From the NCBI GenBank assembly GCA_963817435.1, contig CAWFNY010000001.1:992001-1056000 (forward strand): a stretch of 64,000 nt of DNA, read 5' to 3'. The position numbers and the translations under genes were made by a program. Origin of the DNA: JADJOM01 sp963817435 (GTDB lineage: Bacteria; Gemmatimonadota; Gemmatimonadetes; Gemmatimonadales; GWC2-71-9). Numbering within the stretch: position 1 is the stretch's first letter; each line of letters starts with the position of its first letter. Below, in pieces: positions 1-8,941 of the stretch. The notes below the pieces were generated by a model. It saw only the letters and a program-made list of their open reading frames with translations. It ran no database searches and had not been told where the DNA came from.

Positions 1-888
1 ATCCTGCGCAGCGACGGCACACCGATCTACAATCTCGCGGTGGTCTCGGACGACGTGGAGATGCGGATCACCCACGTGATCCGGGGCGACGATCACATCT
101 CGAACACCCCGAAGCAGATCGCGCTCTACCGCGCCCTCGGCAAACCGGCGCCCATCTTCGCGCACGTCCCGATGATCCTCGGCAACGACGGGAAGAAACT
201 CTCAAAGCGCCACGGCGCGACCGCCGTCGGTGACTACGAGCACACCGGCATCCTGCCCCTCGCGATGCGAAATTTCCTCGCGCTCCTCGGCTGGTCGCCG
301 GGCGGCGACCGCGAGATCCTGCCCGAGGCCGAGATGATCCAGCTCTTCTCGCTCGAGGGGATCCAGAAGAAGGCCGCCGTCTTCGACACCACCAAGCTCG
401 AGTGGATGAACGGGCAGTATCTGTCGGCCGAGCCGGCGACTGCGCTCCGCGCGCCGGTGGCCAAGCACCTCGACGAGCTCGGCGTTCGCTACCAGGAGCG
501 CGACCTCGACGGCCTGATCGATGCCGTCAAGGCGCGTTCCCGGACGCTGCTCGATATCGCGAACCAGCTCGCGGTCCGGCTCGACCGCACCCGGATCGTC
601 CGGGACGTCAAGGGCACTCAGCTGGTGACCAAACTCGGTCCTGCCTTCGCCACGAATCTCGACTCGGCGCATGCGGCGCTCGCCGTACTCAGCCCCGCGG
701 AGTGGACTGCTCCCAACCTCGAAGCGGCGCTCAAGACCGTGGCGGAGCGCGAGGGCAAGAAGCTCGGCGACATCATGCAGCCGGTCCGTGTCGCGCTCAC
801 CGGCGGCACCGTGTCCGAACCGGTCAACGAGCTCCTCTTCGTCGTGGGCCGGGATGAGAGCCTCGCGCGGATTCTGGCGGCCCGCTAG
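1..888 (+). CDS. gltX: Glutamyl-tRNA synthetase, C-terminal part (5' truncated by window)
   Basis: Charges tRNA-Glu (in some bacteria also tRNA-Gln) with glutamate in the cytoplasm. The frame is open from base 1, so the N-terminal Rossmann half with the HIGH motif lies outside the window. The visible 295 residues include the class I signature KLSKR at bases 196-210, preceded by the family-typical RGDDHISNTPKQ block, and then the helical anticodon-binding domain. The gene ends at TAG 886-888 and overlaps the start of the following secreted-protein gene by 35 bases. A nearby tRNA-Gln(TTG) gene exists; whether this enzyme is discriminating cannot be judged without the missing half. Confidence 0.96.
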   Translation: MLRSDGTPIYNLAVVSDDVEMRITHVIRGDDHISNTPKQIALYRALGKPAPIFAHVPMILGNDGKKLSKRHGATAVGDYEHTGILPLAMRNFLALLGWSPGGDREILPEAEMIQLFSLEGIQKKAAVFDTTKLEWMNGQYLSAEPATALRAPVAKHLDELGVRYQERDLDGLIDAVKARSRTLLDIANQLAVRLDRTRIVRDVKGTQLVTKLGPAFATNLDSAHAALAVLSPAEWTAPNLEAALKTVAEREGKKLGDIMQPVRVALTGGTVSEPVNELLFVVGRDESLARILAAR

Positions 889-2014
889 CCGTTGCTTCCT
901 GCTCGCGCTCCTCGCGGCGCCCCTCGCCGCCCAGGAGCCGGGAGCCGGCGTGGTGCATGCACCATCGGCCATCCGCTTCGCCTTTACCGGTGACATCAAC
1001 CTCGGGACCCGTACCCTTGAGGATGGCATCCCCGCGGACAGCGGCCGGTCCTTGTTCGCCGCGGTCGACTCGCTGCTGCGTGGTGACCTCGTGGTCGGCA
1101 ACTTCGAGGGGGTGCTGTCCGATTCGGGCTACTCCGCCAAGTGCGGCCCGCCGCCTGATACCACGGCCACCGACAGCACGGTCACGCCGCGTCGCGCGCC
1201 GGCCCGGAAGCGGCCGCGGCGTGCGGTCCACGCGAACTGTTACGCGTTCGCGACGCCCACCTGGCTCGCCGCGCGGCTGCCGGAGGCCGGCTTCACCCAT
1301 CTCAACCTCGCGAACAACCACGCCAACGACTTCGGTCCGGACGGTCGCGCCCACACCGAAGAGACGCTGCGCGCGCTGGGCATCACGCCCTATGGCCCGG
1401 TCGGATCGGTGGTCCTTCAGCCGGTCATGCACGACGGAGGAATGACGCTGGTGGGGATCGTCGGGTTCACCACCTACCCGCACGCCTACAACCTCCTCGA
1501 CCTCGCCGGGAGCGTGGGAATCGTGGACTCGGTACGGAGGCTGGTGGATGTCCTGGTGGTCACCTTTCACGGCGGCAAGGAGGGGGCGACCGCCGTCCGG
1601 ACCGGTAAGGGGCCGGAGTTCCTGGCGAAGGAGCCGCGGGGAGACTTGCGGAGGTGGGCTCGAGCGGTGATCGATGCCGGCGCCGACGCCGTGGTCGGCC
1701 ACGGGCCCCACGTGCTGCGCGGCGTGGAGTTCTATCGCGGGAAGCCGATCTTCTACTCGCTCGGCAATTTCATGACGTACCGGGGATTCAACCTCGAAGG
1801 CCCGCTGGGGCAGACTACCGTCCTGCAACTGGAGCTCGACGGGAACGGCTCGTTCCGCTCGGCGCGGATGCCGGCGCTGGTCCAGATTCCCCAGGTCGGA
1901 CCGACGCCGGACCAGTCCGGCGCGGCGGTGCGGCTGCTCCAGCGGGTGACGGCGCTCGATTTCCCCGAGACCGGCGCGCACATCGCCGACGACGGCACGA
2001 TCACACCGCCCTAG
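854..2014 (+). CDS. CapA-family (poly-gamma-glutamate synthesis type) secreted metallophosphoesterase-like protein
   Basis: A 386-residue CapA-like protein, a family with a calcineurin-like phosphoesterase fold. ATG 854 is chosen because it gives a clean Sec signal peptide: basic start, then FLLALLAAPLAAQ at about residues 17-29. Upstream in-frame starts lie deep inside gltX. Family motifs are in order: FTGDINLG, NFEGVL, LANNHANDFG, VTFHGGKE, VVGHGPHVL and FYSLGNFM. CapA proteins are linked to anchoring poly-gamma-glutamate or other surface polymers, but no capBC-like partners are present, so the substrate is unknown. It ends in TAG 2012-2014, which shares the palindrome CTAG with the stop codon of the convergent gene. 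Confidence 0.85.
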   Translation: MRASRGFWRPASRCFLLALLAAPLAAQEPGAGVVHAPSAIRFAFTGDINLGTRTLEDGIPADSGRSLFAAVDSLLRGDLVVGNFEGVLSDSGYSAKCGPPPDTTATDSTVTPRRAPARKRPRRAVHANCYAFATPTWLAARLPEAGFTHLNLANNHANDFGPDGRAHTEETLRALGITPYGPVGSVVLQPVMHDGGMTLVGIVGFTTYPHAYNLLDLAGSVGIVDSVRRLVDVLVVTFHGGKEGATAVRTGKGPEFLAKEPRGDLRRWARAVIDAGADAVVGHGPHVLRGVEFYRGKPIFYSLGNFMTYRGFNLEGPLGQTTVLQLELDGNGSFRSARMPALVQIPQVGPTPDQSGAAVRLLQRVTALDFPETGAHIADDGTITPP

Positions 2015-2454
2015 ACGTACACCTCGGTCCGGAATCGCCAGATCCGCCGCAGCAGATCATCCAGAAAGCCCTGCGCCACGAAGGCCTGCACCGCGATCAT
2101 GGTGGCTTCGGCATCCATTCCCCAGAGTATCGCGCGCTTCGACTCACTCTCGAAATCGGCCTGCACGAACGCCCGCTGATCCTGGGTCCAGACGATCGGC
2201 AGTTGCTGCGACAGCCCCGCGGCGACGCCATTCACGCCGGGGCCGCCCACGGCGATCGTCGGATTGAGGTGAAAGATCCGGTTGTCGAGATACCACGCAT
2301 CGCCGACGACGACGGCGCGGCGGAACGGCTGGCCGTCGCTCCGCTGGTCGATGTCCTGTTTCAGGCGGTACGCGGTCGGCCGGTCGCGCTCCTCGGCCCG
2401 AATGTCCGAGCCGGTCACGATGACCACGGTTTCGTCGGTATCGATGAGTTTCAT
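2011..2454 (-). CDS. Conserved hypothetical protein, 147 aa
   Basis: I do not recognise this protein. ATG 2454 is chosen because it overlaps the TGA of the upstream TonB-like gene (ATGA), a coupling seen repeatedly on this strand; longer versions only extend into that gene in another frame. The product is soluble-looking with no signal peptide or membrane segment. It starts MKLIDTDETVVIVTG and holds a hydrophobic beta-rich centre and an acidic C-terminal part. As the last gene of the minus-strand series and translationally coupled to a membrane-anchored partner, it may work with that protein. No function is assigned. Confidence 0.7.
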   Translation of the reverse strand: MKLIDTDETVVIVTGSDIRAEERDRPTAYRLKQDIDQRSDGQPFRRAVVVGDAWYLDNRIFHLNPTIAVGGPGVNGVAAGLSQQLPIVWTQDQRAFVQADFESESKRAILWGMDAEATMIAVQAFVAQGFLDDLLRRIWRFRTEVYV

Positions 2455-3278
2455 TGCGTGGAATCCGGTCGCTCGTGCTGTGCCCGTTCGAGGTCCTTCT
2501 GCCGCTGCTTCTCCAGCCGCAGATCCTTCACCGCGCGCTTGAACTCGTCGAGGGTCGTCGACCGCTGCGCCGCGCGCCGGAGATCCTCCGCGATCCACCC
2601 GCTGGTATGATCCAGCGCGCGCTGCTGATTGCCGCCACTTGGAATGGGCAGCAGGGCCAGCACGGCCGCGGGGATCTTGAGCCCCGCGATATAGATGTTT
2701 CGCGAATCGAGGCCGAACTTCTTGCCGGCAACGGTAGCCGTCCAGTCAGGCAGTTTCACCTGGTCGGCCCCCGGCTCTCTCGCCATCGAATCGAGGTACT
2801 GCTGTACGATCGCGTTCACCGCGCTGTCCACCAGTTCGACATGGGACTTGCCGAGCCGGGTGGCCAGTTCCTTCGGCGGGACGGGCAACGGGCGCACCCA
2901 CAGCCGTCCGTCACCGAGCGCGGGGCCGATCCGTCCGGCGGGGCTCCGGCGGACGCTGGCACTCTCATCGGGCTCGCGAGCGACGGCCTGCGGTTCGGGG
3001 CGAGCCACGGTGTCAGTCGGCACCGGGTTGACCGGTGGTGTCGGCGCCCGCCGGGTGCCGCGGCCCTGCTCGACCAGCGGGATGTAGAATCGGGCCGGGG
3101 TGGTGCGTTCCGCATCCGGCGTGGCGGGCAGGACGATCAGCGGGGGGGCGCGCTCCGGCACCATGGGGAGCCGGCCATGGATGACGACGAGGAACAGGAG
3201 GCTGTGCACGGCGAGGCTGACGCCAATCGCGATCGCGCGGCGCCACCGCCCTCTCTCCCGGCCACCATCAGTCCACAC
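2451..3278 (-). CDS. TonB-like N-anchored, proline-rich periplasmic protein of unknown function
   Basis: A 275-residue protein with one N-terminal membrane anchor (about residues 15-34, after a basic stretch) of the kind found in TonB and energy-transducer proteins (VSLAVHSLLFLVV). A proline-rich linker follows (about 55-115), then a mixed C-terminal domain ending in a charged helix rich in Lys, Arg and Glu (about 235-275). The C-terminal part lacks a clear TonB fold signature (no YP motif), and no ExbB/ExbD genes are near, so TonB function is not claimed. The start overlaps the end of the aminotransferase gene by 11 bases and the stop overlaps the next gene, indicating one transcription unit. 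Confidence 0.65.
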   Translation of the reverse strand: MWTDGGRERGRWRRAIAIGVSLAVHSLLFLVVIHGRLPMVPERAPPLIVLPATPDAERTTPARFYIPLVEQGRGTRRAPTPPVNPVPTDTVARPEPQAVAREPDESASVRRSPAGRIGPALGDGRLWVRPLPVPPKELATRLGKSHVELVDSAVNAIVQQYLDSMAREPGADQVKLPDWTATVAGKKFGLDSRNIYIAGLKIPAAVLALLPIPSGGNQQRALDHTSGWIAEDLRRAAQRSTTLDEFKRAVKDLRLEKQRQKDLERAQHERPDSTQ

Positions 3279-4437
3279 CGGCCAGCGTCTTTCCCAAGCG
3301 CAGTACCCCTTCCCGGAGCCGCTCCGGCGGCACGGTCAGCGCGATTCGGAAATGACCTTCACCGCCGGCGCCGAACGCACTGCCCGGCAACACGACGACT
3401 CCCTCGTTCTCGAGCGCCCGGCGGCCGAATTCCGCCGAGCTCATCCCGGACGGGAGCGGCACCCAAAGATACATCGTGCCCTGCGGCGACTCGCAGGTGA
3501 ATCCCGCCTCACGGAGCGCCAGCACACCGGCATCCCGCCGGCACTGCAGCTCGGCGATGTTCGGCGCCATCAGACGCTCGGCGTGATCGAGCGCGTAGGC
3601 ACCGGCCTCCTGGACGGCGAGCCACGGTCCGGTATCGACGTAGGATTTCACCCGGGTCATCGCGGTAACGAACGCCGTCTCTCCCGCGACCCAGCCCAGC
3701 CGCCATCCCGTCATCGAGAAGCTCTTGCTCAGCGAGAAGAACTCCATCGCAACCTCGCGGGCGCCCGGGATCTCGAAGATGCTGGGCGCACGGTAGCCAT
3801 CGAAGGTCAGATCGCAGTAAGGGTTGTCATATGCGATCATGATCCCGTAACGCCGGCAGAGCGCGACGGTGCGCTCGAGGTAGTCACGCGGCGCGATGGC
3901 GGCCGTCGGGTTGTTGGGATAGTTGAGATAGACCAGCCGTACCCGGCGGAGTGTCGCATCCCCGAGTTCCTCGAGCTCGACCAGGAACCGGGTGCGGGCG
4001 GTGAGGGGATAAACCAGCGGCTCACCGCCGGCGAGCAGCGTTCCCCCGAGGTAGGCCTGGTAACCGGGTTCCGGCACCACGGCGAGATCGCCCGGATTGA
4101 GCACGGCGAACGGCAGGTGCGAGAGCCCTTCCTTGGAGCCGAGCAATGGCAGCACCTGGGTCACCGGATCGAAGTGAATTCCGAACCGGCGCTGCATCCA
4201 CGCCGACGCTGCGCGCCGGAACTCCGGATTCCCCTGCTGGAATCCATATTTGCTGAACCGCGTCTCCCCGACCGCGCGCTGCATGACCTCGATGACCTCG
4301 GCGGGTGGCGGATAATCGGCATCCCCGGCGCCGAGATCGATGACGTCCACACCGCGCGCGATCAGCGCCCGCTTCCTCGCCGGCAGCTCGGCGAGCGGGT
4401 AGCCCGGAAGCCGTCCGACCCGGTCCGCCGTCTTCAT
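3268..4437 (-). CDS. dapL: PLP-dependent aminotransferase, LL-diaminopimelate aminotransferase type
   Basis: Class I/II fold-type I aminotransferase of 389 residues. It probably converts tetrahydrodipicolinate to LL-2,6-diaminopimelate with glutamate as donor, feeding lysine and peptidoglycan synthesis. The PLP lysine is K238 within SLSKSFSMTGWR, with NYPNNPT at 172-178 and the ring-binding YDNPY at 203-207. The block LPLLGSKEGLSHLPFAVLNPGD near 96-117 resembles the DapL group more than generic aspartate aminotransferases. ATG 4437 overlaps the stop of the FAH gene by four bases. No dapA, dapB or dapF gene is in the window, so the exact substrate rests on resemblance; a broader-range aminotransferase is the alternative. 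Confidence 0.8.
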   Translation of the reverse strand: MKTADRVGRLPGYPLAELPARKRALIARGVDVIDLGAGDADYPPPAEVIEVMQRAVGETRFSKYGFQQGNPEFRRAASAWMQRRFGIHFDPVTQVLPLLGSKEGLSHLPFAVLNPGDLAVVPEPGYQAYLGGTLLAGGEPLVYPLTARTRFLVELEELGDATLRRVRLVYLNYPNNPTAAIAPRDYLERTVALCRRYGIMIAYDNPYCDLTFDGYRAPSIFEIPGAREVAMEFFSLSKSFSMTGWRLGWVAGETAFVTAMTRVKSYVDTGPWLAVQEAGAYALDHAERLMAPNIAELQCRRDAGVLALREAGFTCESPQGTMYLWVPLPSGMSSAEFGRRALENEGVVVLPGSAFGAGGEGHFRIALTVPPERLREGVLRLGKTLAGVD

Positions 4438-5045
4438 CGGACGGTGTTCCTCAGCACGCCCACACCGGAGACTTCCACTTCGATCACATCGCCGGACGCG
4501 AGGCGACCCACGCCGGCTGGCGTGCCTGTCGCGATGAGGTCCCCCGGCTCCAGCGTCATCACGGTGGAAACGAATGCGAGGATCACCGGGATGCTGTAGG
4601 CCATCTCGGACGTTGCCCCCTGCTGTTTCACCAAGCCGTTGAGTCGCGTCGTCACCGTGAGCGTGCGCCAGTCGAGTCCCTCGACGACCGCCGGCCCCAC
4701 GGGGCAGAAGGTGTCGAAGCCCTTCGCCCGGCCCCACTGTCCATCGGTCTTCTGCAGGTCCCGGGCGGTCACATCGTTCACGCAGGTGAAGCCGAGCCGC
4801 GCCTTCGCCGCCTGCGCCGCACTGACGTTGCGAAGCCGCTCGAGCACCACCACGCCGATTTCCCCTTCGTACTCCACCTGCTGCGACTGGCGCGGCAGCA
4901 CGATGGCTTCCCCGGGCGCGAGCAGCGCCGAGGGTGGCTTGAGGAAGATCATCGGCTCCGGCGGCACGGAATTGCCGAGTTCCTGCGCATGCGCGATGTA
5001 GTTGCGCCCGACGCAGATGATCTTGGATGGTTTGAGCGGGATCAT
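4434..5045 (-). CDS. Fumarylacetoacetate hydrolase (FAH) family protein
   Basis: A 203-residue single-domain FAH-fold protein, the group that includes acylpyruvases and oxaloacetate decarboxylases. Visible landmarks are VGRNYIAHA near the N-terminus, FLKPPSAL, the metal-binding acidic positions around YEGEIGVVV, the NDVTARDLQ block, and the closing GDLIATGTPAGVG. The start at ATG 5045 overlaps the TGA of the helicase gene; an in-frame upstream start would add 21 residues with no family match. The substrate cannot be told from sequence; acylpyruvate hydrolysis is the commonest role for this short form. It sits between dinG and the aminotransferase with overlaps on both sides. Confidence 0.86.
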   Translation of the reverse strand: MIPLKPSKIICVGRNYIAHAQELGNSVPPEPMIFLKPPSALLAPGEAIVLPRQSQQVEYEGEIGVVVLERLRNVSAAQAAKARLGFTCVNDVTARDLQKTDGQWGRAKGFDTFCPVGPAVVEGLDWRTLTVTTRLNGLVKQQGATSEMAYSIPVILAFVSTVMTLEPGDLIATGTPAGVGRLASGDVIEVEVSGVGVLRNTVR

Positions 5046-7552
5046 ACACTGGCCTCGATTCCATGACGGGCGAAGAAATCCTCGACGCGGGTGCGCACAT
5101 CCGCCCACGGCCCGATCACCCGGTCGGCACGGGGCAGTCCGCTCAGTACCAGCGGGCCGTAACGCTTGGTGACGACCCGCTTGTCCAGCAGGATCACGAC
5201 GCCGGCATCGGTCCGGGCCCGGATGAGGCGGCCGAACCCCTGCTTGAGTTTGAGGGCGGCGTGCGGAAGCAGGTAGCGCATGAAGCCGTCCTCGCCCTGT
5301 TCCGCGAGCCGCTCGAGGCGCGCCGCGGTGATGGGTTCGGACGGCACCTTGAAGGGCAGCTTGGTGATCACCAGCGAACGCAACGCCCGTCCGGGGACAT
5401 CCACGCCTTCCCAGAACGAGTCCGTGCCAAGCAGAATCGCACGCCCCAGTTCGCGGAACCGGCGCAGCAGGACATCCCGGGGCGCCTCACCCTGCACCAG
5501 GATCGGCCAGCGCTCACCGGCGACGCCGCGCAGCTCCTGCGCGGTCCGCCGCAGCGCGCCGTGGCTGGTGAACAGCACGAACATGCCGCCATCCGACGCC
5601 TGCGCGAGATCGTGCACCACCTGCACGACCGCGCCGGCATGCCCTGGCTCATCCTCCCGCGGATCGGGCAGGTCGTTGGGAATGCCGAAGAGACACTGCT
5701 CCGCATAGTCGAACGGCGACGGCAGGATCGTCTTGACCGAGACCGGATTCGGCGCGATCGACAGTCCGAGCCGCGACTCGAGGAATTCGAACTCGCCGCC
5801 GGCGGCGAGCGTCGCGCTGGTGAGCGCCACGGTCTTCACCCGGTCGAAGATGGCCTCCCGCAGGATCGGCGCAAGATCGAGAGGCACCGCCGCGAGTGCG
5901 ACCTGCTGCCCCTTCGGTCCGCTGCGTTCGAGCCAGCGCACCGTCGGGGTGCCGCCGGGCGCGGGCCGGAGTGCCTGATTGAGCGCATCGGAGACCGAGT
6001 CGAGCCGCCGCATGACGCCGCGCAGTTCGCCCAGCAGCTGGATACGCCGTTCGGTCAAATCGTTGCCCGCCATCCGGTCGGCAATCGTCTCGACGTAGTC
6101 CTTGATCGAGCGGAAGGCGAGCAGCGTCGCATCCAGCTCGCGCTGCAGGCCGGCGGCCCAGACCGCGTCGCCGCCGAACTCGTCCGTGAGGCGGAGGACC
6201 CCACCCTGCTCCTGCTCCACCCGTTCATGCAGGCGAATCAGCATCTGGTCGGAGGCGCGGCGGGCATCCGCGACGCCGGGGAGCAGCCGCTCCCGCAACA
6301 GGTCGAGACTGGCCCGGCTCAACAGGTCTCCCGTGGCGGACAGATCGGCGGCGAGCGTCGGCAGCAGCCCCTTGCCGTTCCGCTCGAAGCGGCCCAGCAG
6401 GCGGCGGATGCCCCGGCTGGTGACCTGCGCTCCAAGATGCGAGGCGGCCACGTCCTCGAGATGGTGCGCCTCATCGAGAATCAGCCGATCGTACGGCGGC
6501 AGGACCGCGGCTTCCTTCCAGTTCTCCGATGCGCGGCGCACGGCAAGGTCGGCAGAGAGCAGGTGGTGATTGACCACCACGACATCCGCCTCCGCCGCCT
6601 TGCGCCGGGCCTTAAAGAGGAAACAGGAATCGAAATGCGGACACTGGAGGCGGGGACAGAGGTCGGCCTCCGCGCTCACTTCATCCCACACCTCGCTGCT
6701 CGGGGTGACCGGCAGGTCGGCGAGCGTGCCATCGGCGGTGCGGCCCGCCCATGCGAACAGTCCCTGCAGCTCGTCATACTTGTCCGGCTCGAGCAGCGAG
6801 CGCTGCGACCCGACGGCCTGATGCATCCGCGCGAGACAGAGGTAGTTCCGCCAGCCCTTGAGCATCGCGAACGTCGGCATCCGTTCCTCGGTCGCGAGCG
6901 CATCCCGCAAGAGCGGGAGGTCCTTGCCGATCAGCTGCTCCTGGAGATTGATCGTGTTGGTGCTGATCACGGTCCGCTCGCCGTTGGCCTTCGCCCAGGC
7001 AAGGGCCGGAATCAGGTAGGCGAACGATTTCCCGATGCCCGTGCCGGCCTCGAGCAGGAGCACGCCGCCATCGTTGTAGGCGTCGGCGATGTACGCCGCC
7101 ATGTCCCGCTGGCTCGGCCGGTCTTCGTACTGGCCCATCTGCCTGGCGACCGCCCCGTGCTCGGCGAGGTCGGCGATGACCTCGATTGCATCGAGCCGGA
7201 CCTGGCCCTTCGCCCTCGGCACTTCCACGACGACGTACAGGTCGCCGCCGTCGTTCGTGACGATGCCGAAGCCGACGCCACCATCGTGGAGCCGAGCCGC
7301 AACCGAGAGGTCGGCCATGGAGGGCTCGAGGACGCCGCTCGGGTGGTTGTGGAGCAGCATCTCACCGCGCGCGGCGATCCCGGGCAGGGCCAGGACCCGA
7401 TCGACGGTGCCCCGCGCCACGGTCCGGACCTCGGTCAGCCGGCCACCCTGGTCCACGGACGCGACGAACGACACCTCCCGTCCCCCTGCGGCAGCGATTT
7501 CGGAGGCCAGGTGTCGCTGCACGTCGGTGGGGATGCGTGGGTGTTGAGCCAT
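5042..7552 (-). CDS. dinG: JAB/RadC-type domain fused to DinG-family DNA helicase
   Basis: An 836-residue XPD/DinG superfamily 2 helicase with an extra N-terminal domain. Residues about 25-115 carry a JAMM signature: H68-x-H70-P-S-G, S78 and D81 in HNHPSGVLEPSMAD, as in RadC. The helicase follows: Walker A GTGIGKS (170-176), four cysteines that could hold the 4Fe-4S cluster (C239, C299, C304, C310), DEAH at 360-363, and motif VI QGFGRLIR near the C-terminus. DinG unwinds D-loops, R-loops and G-quadruplexes with 5'-3' polarity. The start is ATG 7552. The JAB domain keeps its zinc ligands, so it may be an active metal hydrolase or a nucleic-acid binding module; its substrate is unknown. Confidence 0.9.
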   Translation of the reverse strand: MAQHPRIPTDVQRHLASEIAAAGGREVSFVASVDQGGRLTEVRTVARGTVDRVLALPGIAARGEMLLHNHPSGVLEPSMADLSVAARLHDGGVGFGIVTNDGGDLYVVVEVPRAKGQVRLDAIEVIADLAEHGAVARQMGQYEDRPSQRDMAAYIADAYNDGGVLLLEAGTGIGKSFAYLIPALAWAKANGERTVISTNTINLQEQLIGKDLPLLRDALATEERMPTFAMLKGWRNYLCLARMHQAVGSQRSLLEPDKYDELQGLFAWAGRTADGTLADLPVTPSSEVWDEVSAEADLCPRLQCPHFDSCFLFKARRKAAEADVVVVNHHLLSADLAVRRASENWKEAAVLPPYDRLILDEAHHLEDVAASHLGAQVTSRGIRRLLGRFERNGKGLLPTLAADLSATGDLLSRASLDLLRERLLPGVADARRASDQMLIRLHERVEQEQGGVLRLTDEFGGDAVWAAGLQRELDATLLAFRSIKDYVETIADRMAGNDLTERRIQLLGELRGVMRRLDSVSDALNQALRPAPGGTPTVRWLERSGPKGQQVALAAVPLDLAPILREAIFDRVKTVALTSATLAAGGEFEFLESRLGLSIAPNPVSVKTILPSPFDYAEQCLFGIPNDLPDPREDEPGHAGAVVQVVHDLAQASDGGMFVLFTSHGALRRTAQELRGVAGERWPILVQGEAPRDVLLRRFRELGRAILLGTDSFWEGVDVPGRALRSLVITKLPFKVPSEPITAARLERLAEQGEDGFMRYLLPHAALKLKQGFGRLIRARTDAGVVILLDKRVVTKRYGPLVLSGLPRADRVIGPWADVRTRVEDFFARHGIEASV

Positions 7553-7620
7553 CAGCCCGGGTCGTTGGTGATCAAAGGAAGGGGGAAGATAATCGGGGCG
7601 CGGACCCGACCGTTCAGCCG

Positions 7621-7636
7621 GCCCCGAGGACGGGGC
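7621..7636 (-). terminator. Short GC hairpin after the frameshifted gene, possible weak terminator
   Basis: A perfect 6-bp stem (GCCCCG and CGGGGC) with a 4-base loop lies 3 bases beyond the stop codon of the upstream minus-strand gene and about 70 bases before dinG. There is no clear T-run, so intrinsic termination is doubtful. It may mark a partial break in the long minus-strand series. Confidence 0.3.
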
Positions 7637-7638
7637 AG

Positions 7639-8941
7639 CTACGTCTTGAGCTCCCGCTTCTTGGCCGCCGGGAAGAGGACGTTGTTGAGGATCAGCCGGT
7701 AACCCGGTGAATGCGGATGCAGCGACAGGTCGGTCGGCGGGTCACCGATCTGGTGCTGCGGGTCCTCGGGATCATGGCCGCCGTAGAACGTCCAGGTCCC
7801 CTGCCCCAGCTCGCCGTGGATGTACTTGACCCAGTTCGCGCCGGGCTCGTCGGCCAGGACGGTCACCGAGGGCTTGAGGGTGTGCTTGGTGAACGAGGTC
7901 GTGAGACCATAGAAGTCGGGGATCACGTCCCGGTGGTTCTGGACCAGCATCGTCGCCACCGGATCGATCGTCGCACTGAAGTTGAACAGCTTGAATGCTC
8001 CGAGGGGCTGCCGTCGGTCAAGACTGTTCACCTGGTGGCCGTCGATATCGGAGAACGCCGGGATATTCGGAGAGAGTTCCAGCTGCGCATTCTGAAAGGC
8101 GAGGGCCTGGCTCCAGTCCATCTTCCGGGCCGCGTCGGGATCCATCGGTGATCCATCGGCGTAGGCGGCGGCGATATCGACATGGTCGCTCGCCAGCGCG
8201 AGGTCAAGCGTCTCCGTCGCCGTGCACATCGCGAACAGGAATCCGCCCCGGTTCACGAATCCCCGGATTTCCTGCGCGACTGCCCGCTTGTCCGCCGGGA
8301 CGTTCGGGAACCCGAGCTGCCTCGCGACCGCCTGGTTGCGCTGCACCATGTCTGCCAGCCAGGGGGCACCGGCATAGTTGAGATAGAACTTCGAATATTG
8401 CCCCGTGAAGTCTTCATGATGCAGGTGCAGCCAGTCGAATTTGACCAGACCCTTACCGATGACTTCCGGGTCCCAGATCTTGTCGAACTTGATGCCGGCA
8501 TAGTCCAGCACCATCGTCACCGCGTCATCCCACGGCGAGGCGTTTGGCGGAGCGTAGACGGCCACCTTCGGCGGCTTCTCGAGCGGGATCGCGTCCATGT
8601 TGCCCTGGGCGATCTCCGCCTTGATGCCGGTCACCTGGCCGTCGCTGATCGGCTCGCAGGCGACCCCCGCCAGCGCCGCGTCACGCAGCGGTCGCCGCAT
8701 CGCCAGGCAGGAGGAACGATCCGCCACGGTAGTTGAGGAACCACTCCGCCTTCGCCCCACGCTCGAGGACGCGGTAGGTGACCCCATAGGCCTTGAGGTG
8801 ATCGGTCTGTACATCATCCATCGGCACCAGCAGCCACGGCGCCGAAAACGATCGGAGCCCGCTGAAGCGTCGGAGCCCAGGGCTCCCGAGACCGAAGACC
8901 AGCGGGGCGCCGAGTGCGCCGAGAAAATCGCGTCGCTTCAT
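7639..8941 (-). pseudogene. Tat-signal, amidotransferase-like conserved protein, interrupted by a frameshift
   Basis: Two overlapping frames together make one protein of about 430 residues. The first frame (8941 down to its TGA at 8681) starts MKRRDFLGALG, a Tat-like export signal, and continues through VPMDDVQTDHLKAYGVTYRV to a conserved-looking NYRGGSFLLPGD. The second frame (from about 8700 to TAG 7639) carries on with a VAVYAPPNASPWDDAVTMVL block, a DWLHLHHEDFTGQYSKFY block and FAMCTATETLD, a nucleophile-elbow-like cysteine of class I amidotransferase/ThuA-like folds. I recall relatives annotated as asparagine synthetase B, which I consider unreliable. Joining needs a +1 shift near 8690-8715. 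It could be a sequencing error, a decayed gene or a translational frameshift. The start overlaps the TPR gene stop (ATGA). Confidence 0.75.

Noticed and set aside
5063..7702. An open frame of 879 codons on the plus strand, antisense to dinG
   Set aside because: It is rich in Arg, Gly, Glu and Pro with no family resemblance, and is a by-product of high GC third positions in the well-supported helicase gene.
7639..8700. The second frame of the Tat-signal gene as an independent gene starting at ATG 8700
   Set aside because: Its first residues lie in the middle of a conserved block, there is no ribosome site, and the export signal is only on the upstream frame.
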